Both the position numbers and the translations under genes were made by a program. DNA of 58,058 bases from a virus: IMG/VR virus record IMGVR_UViG_3300050821_001253, positions 1 through 58,058 of that record; one strand, 5' to 3'. Shown here piece after piece: positions 1 to 7,255 of this stretch (positions within the stretch are counted from its first letter, which is position 1; every line of letters begins with the position of its first letter). Below the pieces are notes generated by a model that worked only from the letters and a program-made list of their open reading frames with translations, searched no databases and was not told where the DNA came from.

Positions 1-97
1 GAAGGCACACACCTCCAGGGCCATGATCGCGACTGCGACTTTCTCCGGCCATGCTGCGCGCATTGCTGTCCTCCTGGCCGCCATCCTATACGCGCCG
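1..97. repeat. 97-bp terminal direct repeat, left copy
   Basis: Bases 1-97 are identical to 57962-58058. This means either that the sequence is circular and was written with an overlap, or that the virion DNA has a short direct terminal repeat. The start codon of the gene at 23 lies inside it. The right copy holds the start of a leftward gene. Confidence 0.97.
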
Positions 98-427
98 GGC
101 GCCAAAGCCCAAGTGCTTTATTACCCGTGGTGGTCAGCGACCACGACCCAGGCCGCGGGCACGATCACGACGGGCGGCACGTTCCAGACCGCTTTGGCCG
201 CGAGCACGGGGCGGCATGGCTGCCTGATCCAGAACCAGTCCTCGCATGTGATGTTCGTCTACATGGGCACGCTGGCGAATGCGACGGAGGCGAAATCCTA
301 TCAGATCACGGCGCTCGGCGGGGTGAAGGACACCTTCCCCTGCAACCAGGGGCCGTTCGTGCTGACCGACGCCGTGAACATAACCACGAGCGCGAACAGC
401 GATCCTTATGTCGTCCTGTCATGGTGA
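23..427 (+). CDS. small exported protein, signal-peptide type, paralogue 1
   Basis: 134 residues. The N-terminus has an Arg followed by a hydrophobic stretch (IAVLLAAILYAPGAKAQ) with an AKA|Q-like signal-peptidase site near residue 29. The mature part is a Gly/Thr-rich beta-type domain with two cysteines (GCLIQNQSS, TFPCNQG) ending VVLSW. The next gene encodes the same pattern (two Cys, ending AVAQW), so the two look like tandem paralogues. It sits just upstream of an SGNH-hydrolase gene. Its role is unknown; it could be a small secreted or surface-bound accessory of that enzyme. The only in-frame ATG is in the terminal repeat and has a weak ribosome site. On a circular molecule it overlaps head-to-head with the leftward gene starting at 58024. 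Confidence 0.6.
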   Translation: MIATATFSGHAARIAVLLAAILYAPGAKAQVLYYPWWSATTTQAAGTITTGGTFQTALAASTGRHGCLIQNQSSHVMFVYMGTLANATEAKSYQITALGGVKDTFPCNQGPFVLTDAVNITTSANSDPYVVLSW

Positions 428-434
428 GGTGCCG

Positions 435-806
435 ATGAAGCGCTGGTTGCTTGCTTTTGTTCTGCTGCCAGCCGTTGCGCTGGGGCAGACCGGACCGACC
501 GCGATGCCGACGGCAACGAACGGCTTCGGCACGCTGTCCGTATCGACATCATCGGTGGCGCTTTCCACGCTGACTGTGGGGCCGAATAGTCTGGCATGGC
601 ACATGCCGCTGAACGGGACGCTGTACGTCAGCAACTCGATCAACAGCGCGGGCAACCTGTATGTCTGTCCGTTCGGTGGGGCCTGCACAGCGGCGGCCGG
701 AATCCCGCTGTCACCGGGGCAGGCGTATGGGTTCAATCTTGGTGGGACTAACACATCCCCGACGGTGATCGCTGATACGACTGCGACGGCGGTTGCCCAA
801 TGGTAA
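435..806 (+). CDS. small exported protein, signal-peptide type, paralogue 2
   Basis: 123 residues. I chose the ATG at 435, behind a GAGGTG ribosome site, rather than an upstream in-frame start. The N-terminus is a clear signal peptide (Lys-Arg, a Leu/Phe/Val-rich core, and an ALG|Q cleavage site near residue 18). The mature part is Thr/Ser/Gly-rich, with CPFGGAC and a 'LSPGQAYGF' turn typical of small beta-sandwich phage accessory proteins. It overlaps the next gene by 7 bases. Export through Sec is unusual for a virion part, because virions assemble in the cytoplasm. A periplasmic or surface role in the lysogen or infected cell is a reasonable inference. Confidence 0.65.
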   Translation: MKRWLLAFVLLPAVALGQTGPTAMPTATNGFGTLSVSTSSVALSTLTVGPNSLAWHMPLNGTLYVSNSINSAGNLYVCPFGGACTAAAGIPLSPGQAYGFNLGGTNTSPTVIADTTATAVAQW

Positions 807-2773
807 GGTTGCTCGCGCTTCTCGCGCTGCTTTGGCCGGTTGTTGCTGTTGCGCAGCCGAGTTCGGCGCCGGGATGCCCTCCCTCCAACTGCACCAGACC
901 AGTCAATCTATCAGGGGGCGCCGTCATCAACGGCCTTGCGCCCGTCAACGGTGGTACCCGACCTCCGTACGGGTCAGACGACAGCACGATCCCACTTCCC
1001 GCCGGTGCGAGCTGGCAGGCCAACGGCCTCACGCTCCAATCACAAGATGCGACCGCCGGCTATGCGCTCTGGCAGCAAGTGCAGAGTGCGGTGCTGCCGC
1101 TCGACTCGATAGGTCTCTTTGTATCGGCCGCAGCTATTCAGGCCGGCGGCACGAGTTACGTAAACGGTGATACGATCACGCTTACTGGCGGTGTGGTTCT
1201 AACCGTCACCAATGCATCTGGTGGAGTGATTCAGGCGTCTGGTGTCTCGATCACGACGCCCAATATGTTCGCGTGCGCCCCATCAAACCCCGTTGCGCAA
1301 CTTCAAACGAGCGGCAGCGGGTCGGGCGCCACGTTCAATCTGACGTTGCTGAAGCCAACAGGTTACGGCATGCGGCTTCTAACGCGATGCTATGCGGGGA
1401 AGGCCCTCAATGTCGTTCGTAGCGATACCGGCGAAGCGTCTGACATAGGGTTTCTGTCGGATGGCTCTCTGGATGTGGCAACGCTAGATGGATTTACCTC
1501 TGGCGGCGTGCCCATCGCTCAGTATTCAGTCTATTCGGCGGGCGTTAATCCTCGCGTCGCGAAATGGTATGACCAGGGGGGCGGCAGCAACGACGCCACG
1601 CAAAGCACCGCCGCGAACCGACCAGTTATTTTTCCCGGTCGTTTACACGGAAATTCGCGTTCCATCATGTTCGATGGCCGAGCGACCAGCTCCTGGGATC
1701 CTACATCTGCGACGTTTCTGGCGTTGCCGGCGGGGGTATCCCTAGCAGGGAACAACAGCACAATCGCAACGCTTGCCGGGGTGCCCTCTGACAACTTCCA
1801 ATTTGTGAGCCTGATCCACATTGGGGCGCAGAGTTCTACGCCATTGATCTATCTCGATGTCAGCCCCAACGGCATGCAGTGCCAGAACAACTCAAGCAAT
1901 AAGATCAACGGGTCTGGGGCGCCCGACGAGGCAACATTCTACCTCTGCACGTCAGGCGCATCAGCAACAACCTTCTATGTCGGGAATACTGTTTCCACTG
2001 GAGCGGCAGGAAGTTCCTCGACGTTTTCTGGTGGCGCGCTTGGTGAAGTTTGGAATAGCACCGCAAGTTTCCCGATGGATGAGTCACTGGTTATCCTTGT
2101 GCCGTGGGCCTTAACTGGGGCGCAACAGTCAGCGCTACAGGCTTCGGTCGCCGCAACCTTTAAGGCGCCCCCCCAACGAGAAGGTGTGATTGTCGCTGTC
2201 GGTGATAGCCACATGGAGGATTGGGGGTACCCATATCAGCAGACGCTTTTGCGCCAAGCCGCATCGATGCTCGGCAGGCCGGACATTTCTTTTGTCGATA
2301 CCGCCTTGGCCGGCGCCGCCATCAGCGTCTTTGTCGGGAGCTCTGTCCTGAGTAATGTCGTGGTGCCGACGCTCAATGCCTATGACAGCAATAAATTCCT
2401 GCTGATTGAAGGCGGCTACAATGACCTTGGCGGCGGCCAGACCGTGGCGCAGGTGGAGGCGAGCTATACTTCCCTGGCCGGGACCGCCCACGGCGTCAGC
2501 GCAAAAGTCATTTGCGACACCGACACGGTTAGGAATGCGACGCTCACCATAAACCAAAACATTCAGGCCATCGCGGCATGGATGCGCGCGACGCCATCGG
2601 TATGCGACTACGTATTCGATCCTCAGAAGTATTCGATCTTTAACGCCGCAAGCGGGCCATGGAACTTGCCGTGGTTCGAGCAGCAGGATTCCGCTCACCA
2701 TCTTACTGCTGGCGGCAACAGCCTCGCAGCAACAATCCTGAACGGCTTGCTGTCAACGCTGATCGTGAAGTGA
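800..2773 (+). CDS. SGNH-family hydrolase with arabinofuranosidase-B-like domain and signal peptide
   Basis: 657 residues. An N-terminal signal peptide (residues 1-19, ending VAVAQ) is followed by a Gly/Ser-rich region. At about residues 190-270 there is an ArabFuran-catal-like stretch with the family pattern GYGMRLL, SLDVATL, VAKWYDQGGGSNDATQSTA and RPVIF. A C-terminal SGNH hydrolase follows: VGDSH (nucleophile Ser near 471), GGYND as the block III-like Asn, and DSAHH (Asp and His near 631-634). Such domains deacetylate or cleave surface polysaccharides in phage tailspikes. The signal peptide argues against simple assembly into a tail, so a secreted glycan esterase is the alternative. It is the last gene of a three-gene rightward group. 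Confidence 0.75.
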   Translation: MVRLLALLALLWPVVAVAQPSSAPGCPPSNCTRPVNLSGGAVINGLAPVNGGTRPPYGSDDSTIPLPAGASWQANGLTLQSQDATAGYALWQQVQSAVLPLDSIGLFVSAAAIQAGGTSYVNGDTITLTGGVVLTVTNASGGVIQASGVSITTPNMFACAPSNPVAQLQTSGSGSGATFNLTLLKPTGYGMRLLTRCYAGKALNVVRSDTGEASDIGFLSDGSLDVATLDGFTSGGVPIAQYSVYSAGVNPRVAKWYDQGGGSNDATQSTAANRPVIFPGRLHGNSRSIMFDGRATSSWDPTSATFLALPAGVSLAGNNSTIATLAGVPSDNFQFVSLIHIGAQSSTPLIYLDVSPNGMQCQNNSSNKINGSGAPDEATFYLCTSGASATTFYVGNTVSTGAAGSSSTFSGGALGEVWNSTASFPMDESLVILVPWALTGAQQSALQASVAATFKAPPQREGVIVAVGDSHMEDWGYPYQQTLLRQAASMLGRPDISFVDTALAGAAISVFVGSSVLSNVVVPTLNAYDSNKFLLIEGGYNDLGGGQTVAQVEASYTSLAGTAHGVSAKVICDTDTVRNATLTINQNIQAIAAWMRATPSVCDYVFDPQKYSIFNAASGPWNLPWFEQQDSAHHLTAGGNSLAATILNGLLSTLIVK

Positions 2774-2785
2774 CAACGCACTGAT

Positions 2786-3004
2786 TTACTTCACGTCGAT
2801 ATTTGCGGCGACGATATCAATGAAGTCGCCAACCGTGGGCGGCGTATCAATGGCCGAGGAAGATAGGGTGATTCCGAAAGCTTCCTCGCAAGCGCGACAT
2901 GCGTCGTTTCGACCGCCGATATCCCGGTTCGTGGTCCAGGGGGTATCTCTGGACGCCTTCGGCATCGCTGAACGAATGACCGATAAGATGTCAGGCCGTG
3001 CCAT
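2786..3004 (-). CDS. acyl-carrier-protein-like small protein lacking the DSL serine
   Basis: 72 residues, leftward, convergent with the SGNH gene. The C-terminal half reads like helices II-IV of acyl carrier proteins: EEAFGITLSSS, then a T-x-GD-F-ID segment (TPPTVGDFIDIV). The upstream DIGGRND part aligns with the ACP loop, but the Asp-Ser-Leu attachment site is missing and the segment is about four residues short. If it is an ACP homologue it cannot carry phosphopantetheine at the usual place. The start ATG has only a weak GGACA ribosome site. The opposite strand is also open, so the call is tentative. Confidence 0.45.
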   Translation of the reverse strand: MARPDILSVIRSAMPKASRDTPWTTNRDIGGRNDACRACEEAFGITLSSSAIDTPPTVGDFIDIVAANIDVK

Positions 3005-3272
3005 TCGTTGTGTCCAATAATTGCAAGTCGGCCTCCCAAGTCTGACGCCCTAATCCCAAATCCCGAGACTGGCCTACCACATCGCGGCATCTTCGGATAC
3101 GGCCCCCGACGGGCAATAGCGGGGCCTGAGATGGCCGTTGAGCTGCACTGACGACCGATGAATCGCCAATCCAGCGAGGGACCGCCGCGTGTCACCGCAG
3201 CGATCCCTCTCCCCGTCCCTTGCGGGACAGCCCACCAGTGGAGTGACCGCTGATGAGTAAGACGAGCCTAAC
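3005..3272. other. short region without a supported gene
   Basis: 268 bases between the ACP-like gene and the lysis cassette. I see no convincing gene. A small perfect hairpin (GTCCC-TTGC-GGGAC, 3215-3228) lies about 45 bases before the lysis cassette. It could hold the leader of the lysis genes, but no promoter is recognisable. Confidence 0.4.
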
Positions 3273-3494
3273 ATGACGCCCGGCGCGATCAACGAGGGCG
3301 AGGCGATGGACCTCCGCTCACGGCTTGGGACCGTCGAGACAAGATCGGGCGAGAACGAACGGCGGATGGACGTGCACGAGGAGAAGTGCGCGGGCCGATA
3401 CCGGATCATCATCGCGTTGGGCCTGATCTCGATCGCAATGCAGGCGCCGAGCGCGTGGCCGCACATTGCGACGCTGCTGGGGATGGTGAAGTGA
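3273..3494 (+). CDS. small membrane protein, holin or XhlA-like candidate
   Basis: 73 residues: a charged, probably coiled-coil N-terminal half (RSRLGTVETRSGENERRMD) and one hydrophobic C-terminal segment (RIIIALGLISIAMQAPSAW). This is the layout of XhlA-type holin-associated proteins. It lies directly upstream of the endolysin, whose GTG start overlaps its stop (GTGA). The ATG at 3306 (62 residues) has a better GAGGCG ribosome site and may be the true start. The role is inferred from position and topology only. Confidence 0.6.
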   Translation: MTPGAINEGEAMDLRSRLGTVETRSGENERRMDVHEEKCAGRYRIIIALGLISIAMQAPSAWPHIATLLGMVK

Positions 3495-4231
3495 CCGACT
3501 GCCTCGCCAATCTCCCGCAAGCCTTCGCGTCGGTCGCGCCTGGCGCTGATGCAACGGTGTGGTTGCCTGCACTGGAAGCGCCGATGCGCTCGAGCGGCCT
3601 CGCAACACCGAACCGCGCCGCGATGTTCCTTGGCCAGTGCGCCGAAGAGTCCGGCGGCTTCTCAGTGCTGATCGAGAACCTGAACTACTCCGCCGATGGG
3701 CTACGCGCGGAATGGCCGTCGCACTTCGCACCAACGCCGGGGATGCCCGATGCCGAGCGTTACGCGCACCAACCCGACCTGATCGCGAACTACGTCTACG
3801 CCAACCGCATGGGGAATGGACCGCCGGAAAGCGGCGACGGCTGGACGTACAGAGGGGCCGGTATAATCCAGGGCACCGGCCGCCAGTTCTGGACGGACTT
3901 CGGCGCCTCCGTGCATCTGGCACCGGCCGCAGCATGGATCTTCGCGCAGTCGCCGCATGGGGCCGTGGAGGCGGCGTGCTGGTACTGGCTCACTCGTGGC
4001 CAACTGCTGGCGATGTCCGATGCCTGGGACATCGAGGGCGTCACCCAGCGCATCAATGGTGGCCTCACCAATCTCTCCCGACGTGGCGTGCTGTGCACTG
4101 CTGCGCGCGCCGCACTCGCTGCTGGCCCCGCGCCAGTGGGCGGCTTCCCGAACGTGCCGAACCCAGACGAGTCCGCTGATGCCCTGATGGCCGTGGAGCA
4201 GACCCAACTCGATCAAGGAACCCCGACATGA
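3491..4231 (+). CDS. endolysin, glycoside hydrolase family 19 (chitinase/lysozyme-like)
   Basis: 246 residues from a GTG that overlaps the upstream stop. The core is the GH19 lysozyme fold that cleaves the beta-1,4 glycan of peptidoglycan. The catalytic Glu lies in CAEESGGF, followed by the family pattern ENLNYSADGL, then NRMGNG, GWTYRGAGIIQGTGR (with RGAGIIQ as the second signature) and a late VTQRINGG. There is no signal peptide, so release probably needs the neighbouring holin candidate. The next gene starts within its stop (ATGA). Confidence 0.92.
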   Translation: MTDCLANLPQAFASVAPGADATVWLPALEAPMRSSGLATPNRAAMFLGQCAEESGGFSVLIENLNYSADGLRAEWPSHFAPTPGMPDAERYAHQPDLIANYVYANRMGNGPPESGDGWTYRGAGIIQGTGRQFWTDFGASVHLAPAAAWIFAQSPHGAVEAACWYWLTRGQLLAMSDAWDIEGVTQRINGGLTNLSRRGVLCTAARAALAAGPAPVGGFPNVPNPDESADALMAVEQTQLDQGTPT

Positions 4232-4995
4232 TGAACCTGCTGAAGTACTCTGTGATACTGCTATTGCTCGTCCTCTCGCTGGCGCCAGTTCCCGCGCTCG
4301 CCGAGCTTGCGGGCGTTGTCGCTCCGACGCCGGCCGATGCTCTCACCATCCTGACCATGCTCGGCCTCGGCCATTACGCGGCGAGCATCATCGCCGTTGT
4401 TGGCTTGGTCGCGTTCGTGGTCGGTCATCTGATGGCGTGGGGCTGGATACCGGCGCCAGCAGCCAAGGCAACCGGCGCGTGGCCGATGATCTACACGGTG
4501 CTGAACTGGCTCGTGGCGAACTACGGCAAGACGGCGAATGCGCTGCCGATGGCAACTCCGGTGCCGGGACCAGCGAACGCACCGCCGGGCGTGCTTATGG
4601 TGCTGTTGCTCGGCACCGCACTCGCCCTCTCCGCCTGCTCCGACAACCTGACCCAGATCGGCGCTCCGGCCACACAGCAAGGCCTGGAGACCGCCGCTGG
4701 CTCGCTCGCCACCGTCGCGGCGCAGAACAGCACCACGGTTGCGGCCGCGCTGCAGAAGGGCGCGTTGGTCTGCGGGAAGATCGGCAGTGTGCCCGGACAG
4801 CTCGCGCTGGACGGCCTGGAGATTGCGGCCAATGCCGCAGGGTTGCCGGTGAGCGTCACCAACGCCGCGGCAACGACGGTTGCCGATACCTGCGCCGCGA
4901 TCGGCCTGGTCCCTGGTCCGCTGCCCGCCGCTGCTGTGCCAGCGAATGTGCCCGTGGTGCCGGTGCCGACGACTGCGCTGCCTGCGGCGGTATGA
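4228..4995 (+). CDS. membrane protein with internal lipobox, lysis-module candidate
   Basis: 255 residues. It starts with a signal-like hydrophobic segment (residues 5-25) and a second membrane span near 45-70, then WPMIYTVLNWLVANYGKTANA, a motif of small phage membrane proteins. Near residues 120-140 is what looks like a second, complete lipoprotein signal: a hydrophobic run ending in the lipobox LSAC. The remainder is an Ala/Val-rich domain with CGKIGS and DTCAAIG. It reads as a holin-like protein fused to a lipoprotein. The internal lipobox could also mark a second start for a separate outer-membrane (o-spanin-like) protein. Confidence 0.55.
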   Translation: MMNLLKYSVILLLLVLSLAPVPALAELAGVVAPTPADALTILTMLGLGHYAASIIAVVGLVAFVVGHLMAWGWIPAPAAKATGAWPMIYTVLNWLVANYGKTANALPMATPVPGPANAPPGVLMVLLLGTALALSACSDNLTQIGAPATQQGLETAAGSLATVAAQNSTTVAAALQKGALVCGKIGSVPGQLALDGLEIAANAAGLPVSVTNAAATTVADTCAAIGLVPGPLPAAAVPANVPVVPVPTTALPAAV

Positions 4996-5321
4996 CGATG
5001 GCTGCCGAAATTGCGCAGTTCCCCGCGCCTCCTTCGCAGCCCGATCTGCTGGTCGGGCCGTTCCAGGAGCGGCGTGTTCAAGTGGAGGGGCGCGTTATTC
5101 CTCGCCTCACCGGCTTCCACGATGGCGACAAGATTGCGCTCGTGGTGGATCATCGGTTCTCCGCGTCGTTCGCGCCCGATGATGCGCGGCAGGCCGCATG
5201 GCTGATTGCGCAAGCGCTCGCAATCGGCGAAGGCTACGCGTGGCTGGGTGCCGATTCGAAGGATCAGCCATTCGCGCCTAAGGCCATGCAGATCGGTTCT
5301 GCCGACGGGACGATAGAGTGA
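4992..5321 (+). CDS. hypothetical protein in lysis cassette
   Basis: 109 residues, coupled to its neighbours at both ends: its ATG overlaps the upstream stop, and the next GTG overlaps its stop. It is soluble, with a beta-rich centre (GRVIPRLTGFHDGDKIALVVDHRFSA) and an Ala-rich helical stretch (QAAWLIAQALAIGEGYAWLG). I do not recognise the family. Its place between lipoprotein-like genes links it to lysis or to virion release. Confidence 0.6.
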   Translation: MTMAAEIAQFPAPPSQPDLLVGPFQERRVQVEGRVIPRLTGFHDGDKIALVVDHRFSASFAPDDARQAAWLIAQALAIGEGYAWLGADSKDQPFAPKAMQIGSADGTIE

Positions 5322-5542
5322 CCCGCGCCGCGCTGCTGCTGGGCGCCTGCCTGATCCTAGGCGGGTGCCATGTGCCGTTGATGGTTGCTGTCTCGATCGC
5401 TGGCACCATCGGGGACAAGCTGATCGGAGGCACTGACGCCGTGGTGGCTCTGATCCAGCAGAAGCGGCAACCGACGACCACGCCGCCTGCGCCCGTGGCA
5501 CCGAAGGCTATCGGCTGGGCGTTCAACGGAGATCGACAGTGA
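5318..5542 (+). CDS. small lipoprotein, possible outer-membrane spanin
   Basis: 74 residues from a GTG that overlaps the preceding stop. A short signal ends in the lipobox LGGC at about residue 17, so the mature protein would be a lipid-anchored periplasmic peptide of about 58 residues with a Pro-rich tail (TTTPPAPVAP). Size and placement after the endolysin fit an o-spanin, but no separate inner-membrane partner with one span and a coiled coil is obvious apart from the 3273 protein. Confidence 0.6.
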   Translation: MTRAALLLGACLILGGCHVPLMVAVSIAGTIGDKLIGGTDAVVALIQQKRQPTTTPPAPVAPKAIGWAFNGDRQ

Positions 5543-5667
5543 GCGACCAACCGCCTCCCGCGCCGCCGGTTCCGCTATGGCAGAGGATCATCGCGGCGCT
5601 CCTGAACCGCGCCACCACGCCAGTTGGCGATACTCTCAAGAAGGAGAGCGGGGAGCGGGTGGAGTGA
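5539..5667 (+). CDS. 42-residue hypothetical peptide
   Basis: GTG start overlapping the lipoprotein stop (GTGA). The peptide has a Pro-rich start (QPPPAPPVPLW) and an amphipathic helix (WQRIIAALLNRATTPVG) followed by a charged tail. It is the last gene of the lysis cassette and stops just before the leftward tRNA-Arg. Function unknown. Confidence 0.5.
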   Translation: MSDQPPPAPPVPLWQRIIAALLNRATTPVGDTLKKESGERVE

Positions 5668-5670
5668 TGC

Positions 5671-5746
5671 TGCGGGCCGGGCGGGACTCGAACCCGCAAC
5701 CTCCAGATTCGGAATCTGGCACGCTATCCAGTTGCGCCACGGGATC
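5671..5746 (-). tRNA. tRNA-Arg (CCG), acceptor stem poorly paired
   Basis: The leftward strand shows a D arm (GCGC/GCGT), an anticodon stem CCAGA/TCTGG with loop TTCCGAA (anticodon CCG) and a T arm GCGGG-TTCGAGT-CCCGC. The acceptor 5' strand (GATCCCG) matches the 3' strand (CCGGCCC) at only four of seven positions, and the 3' end reads GCA rather than CCA. The other arms are intact. This may be a decayed tRNA, a tRNA whose 5' end was replaced by recombination, or a functional but unusual tRNA that would read CGG. Confidence 0.6.
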
Positions 5747-5825
5747 GGTCTCGCTATATCGTCCGCATGTTCACTGAGCGACCCGCACGCGCTCGACCGT
5801 AACGCCGCCTTGGCGTTGCTTCTGT

Positions 5826-5902
5826 CTGGGCGTAGCTCAGTTTGGTAGAGTGGCGGACTTGGAATCCGCAGGCCGCTGGTTCAAATCCAGCCGCCCAGAC
5901 CA
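5826..5902 (+). tRNA. tRNA-Pro (TGG)
   Basis: Complete cloverleaf. The acceptor CTGGGCG/CGCCCAG pairs fully, with the C1-G72 pair typical of bacterial tRNA-Pro. D stem GCTC/GAGT, anticodon stem GCGGA/TCCGC with loop CTTGGAA (anticodon TGG), T stem GCTGG/CCAGC with loop TTCAAAT, and an encoded CCA end. It would decode CCA and, by wobble, other Pro codons. It lies head-to-head with the tRNA-Arg and runs into the 3' end of rtcB on the opposite strand. Confidence 0.95.
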
Positions 5903-7255
5903 TCAATCCTTCCACGGATCGAACTCACCGTCACCCGCCATCGCGACGGCGAACGGATGCAGCGTGTGCAGTACCTTCACCAATGCTGTGTGATGCGCCA
6001 GCACGTCAGGCAACCGGCGGTATGCCATCGGGCTTTCGTCCAGATCGCCTCCTGCCAGCAGCACGCCACGGCGCTGCAACCACGCATCCATCTCGGGCTT
6101 CGTGAATCGGCGCTTGGCTTCCTTTCGGCCAAATAGTCGCCCTGCGCCATGGACCGTCGAGTAGAGTGCGGCCTTCGCCTCTGGGCAGTCCACGCCCTCC
6201 AAGATCACCGCATCGTCACCCATTGAGCCGCCGACGAAGCCGCGCTGGCCGGGAAAGGCTGGCGTCGCGCCCTTGCGAACCACCCACAAATCAACGCCGT
6301 TGTGCGTCTCGCGCCACGCATAGTTGTGGTGGTTGTGAACCATGTCAGTGACGCTCCCGCCGATGATCTGGCGCACGCGTTCGATCACCCACTCACGGCC
6401 CGCATACGAGTATCGGCCCGCGAGCTGCATGGCAGCGATGTACCGGCGTCCGATCTCGCTGTCCTCATCCACGATGGCAGGCGGCACGTTCATACCATCC
6501 TTGCCTCCGGCCGCCTTCAAGTAACGTGTGGCGCTTTTGTGACCGAGGCCGCGCGAGCCGAAGTGCACGCCGATCCAGACGAAGCCTTCTTCGTCACGCA
6601 TCAGGTCCACGTAGTGGTTGCCTGATCCCACGGTGCCAAGTTGGGCGACCGCCTTCTGTCGGTACTCGCCCATATCGGCTTCGCGCCATGCATCGCCATC
6701 GTCGAATAGTTCATGCTCGACGCGATCTGCATTGGTGCGGCCGACCCCGAATGAAATGACGCGGCGAATGTCCTCCAGCACGAGCGGTATTGTGTCCTTC
6801 ACTGCACTGTATTGCGTATCCAGCCGAACGGCCATATTGCCGCAGCCGATATCGAACCCCACGCCGGAAATGCTGATCTGCTTCTCGTAAGCGATCACGC
6901 CGCCAACTGGCTGTGCGTAGCCAAGATGCCCATCCGCACAGATCACCCCAGCAACCGCATTGCCGACTGACATGCAGTTCCGCATCTGGGCAACCGTCGC
7001 CTCATCATGCTCGCCAAAGATCGTCAGCGGCGAGCTCTGATATTGCGGCTCCTGCGGGCGCAGATTGGCGATCTGTGCTGCGGCTTCAATCTGCTCGCGT
7101 GCGTTCTGTTCGGCGCGCGCCGCATCGCGGTAATCGCACCACGCCGGCATCCCGCGCTCGCTACCCGGCTTTGGGATGCGGCTATCGGGATCGACGCCAG
7201 CCGCCAGCGCTAATTCGCGTGCACGGATTTCCTGCGGATCGGCCCGACGTGTCAT
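5903..7255 (-). CDS. rtcB: RtcB-family RNA ligase
   Basis: 450 residues from the ATG at 7255, chosen for its GGAG ribosome site and because it overlaps the upstream stop (TGATG). RtcB joins 2',3'-cyclic-phosphate or 3'-phosphate RNA ends to 5'-OH ends using GTP and Mn2+. Family signatures are in order: GVGFDIGCGN (metal Cys), GSGNHYVD, VHFGSRGLGH and MVHNHHNYAW (metal His), and HGAGR with the histidine that carries GMP. It is the last protein gene of the leftward operon and lies beside two tRNA genes, which suggests repair of tRNAs cut by host anticodon nucleases. That role is inference. Confidence 0.93.
   Translation of the reverse strand: MTRRADPQEIRARELALAAGVDPDSRIPKPGSERGMPAWCDYRDAARAEQNAREQIEAAAQIANLRPQEPQYQSSPLTIFGEHDEATVAQMRNCMSVGNAVAGVICADGHLGYAQPVGGVIAYEKQISISGVGFDIGCGNMAVRLDTQYSAVKDTIPLVLEDIRRVISFGVGRTNADRVEHELFDDGDAWREADMGEYRQKAVAQLGTVGSGNHYVDLMRDEEGFVWIGVHFGSRGLGHKSATRYLKAAGGKDGMNVPPAIVDEDSEIGRRYIAAMQLAGRYSYAGREWVIERVRQIIGGSVTDMVHNHHNYAWRETHNGVDLWVVRKGATPAFPGQRGFVGGSMGDDAVILEGVDCPEAKAALYSTVHGAGRLFGRKEAKRRFTKPEMDAWLQRRGVLLAGGDLDESPMAYRRLPDVLAHHTALVKVLHTLHPFAVAMAGDGEFDPWKD

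Noticed and set aside
2791-3195. Leftward 134-codon ORF
   Set aside because: Overlaps the ACP-like reading in another frame, with Arg/Gly/Pro-rich composition and no family pattern.
5671-5902. tRNA genes as the attachment site
   Set aside because: They lie about 4 kb from int. The repeat array at 9401-9587 is closer and has arm-site features, so the tRNAs are kept only as an alternative.
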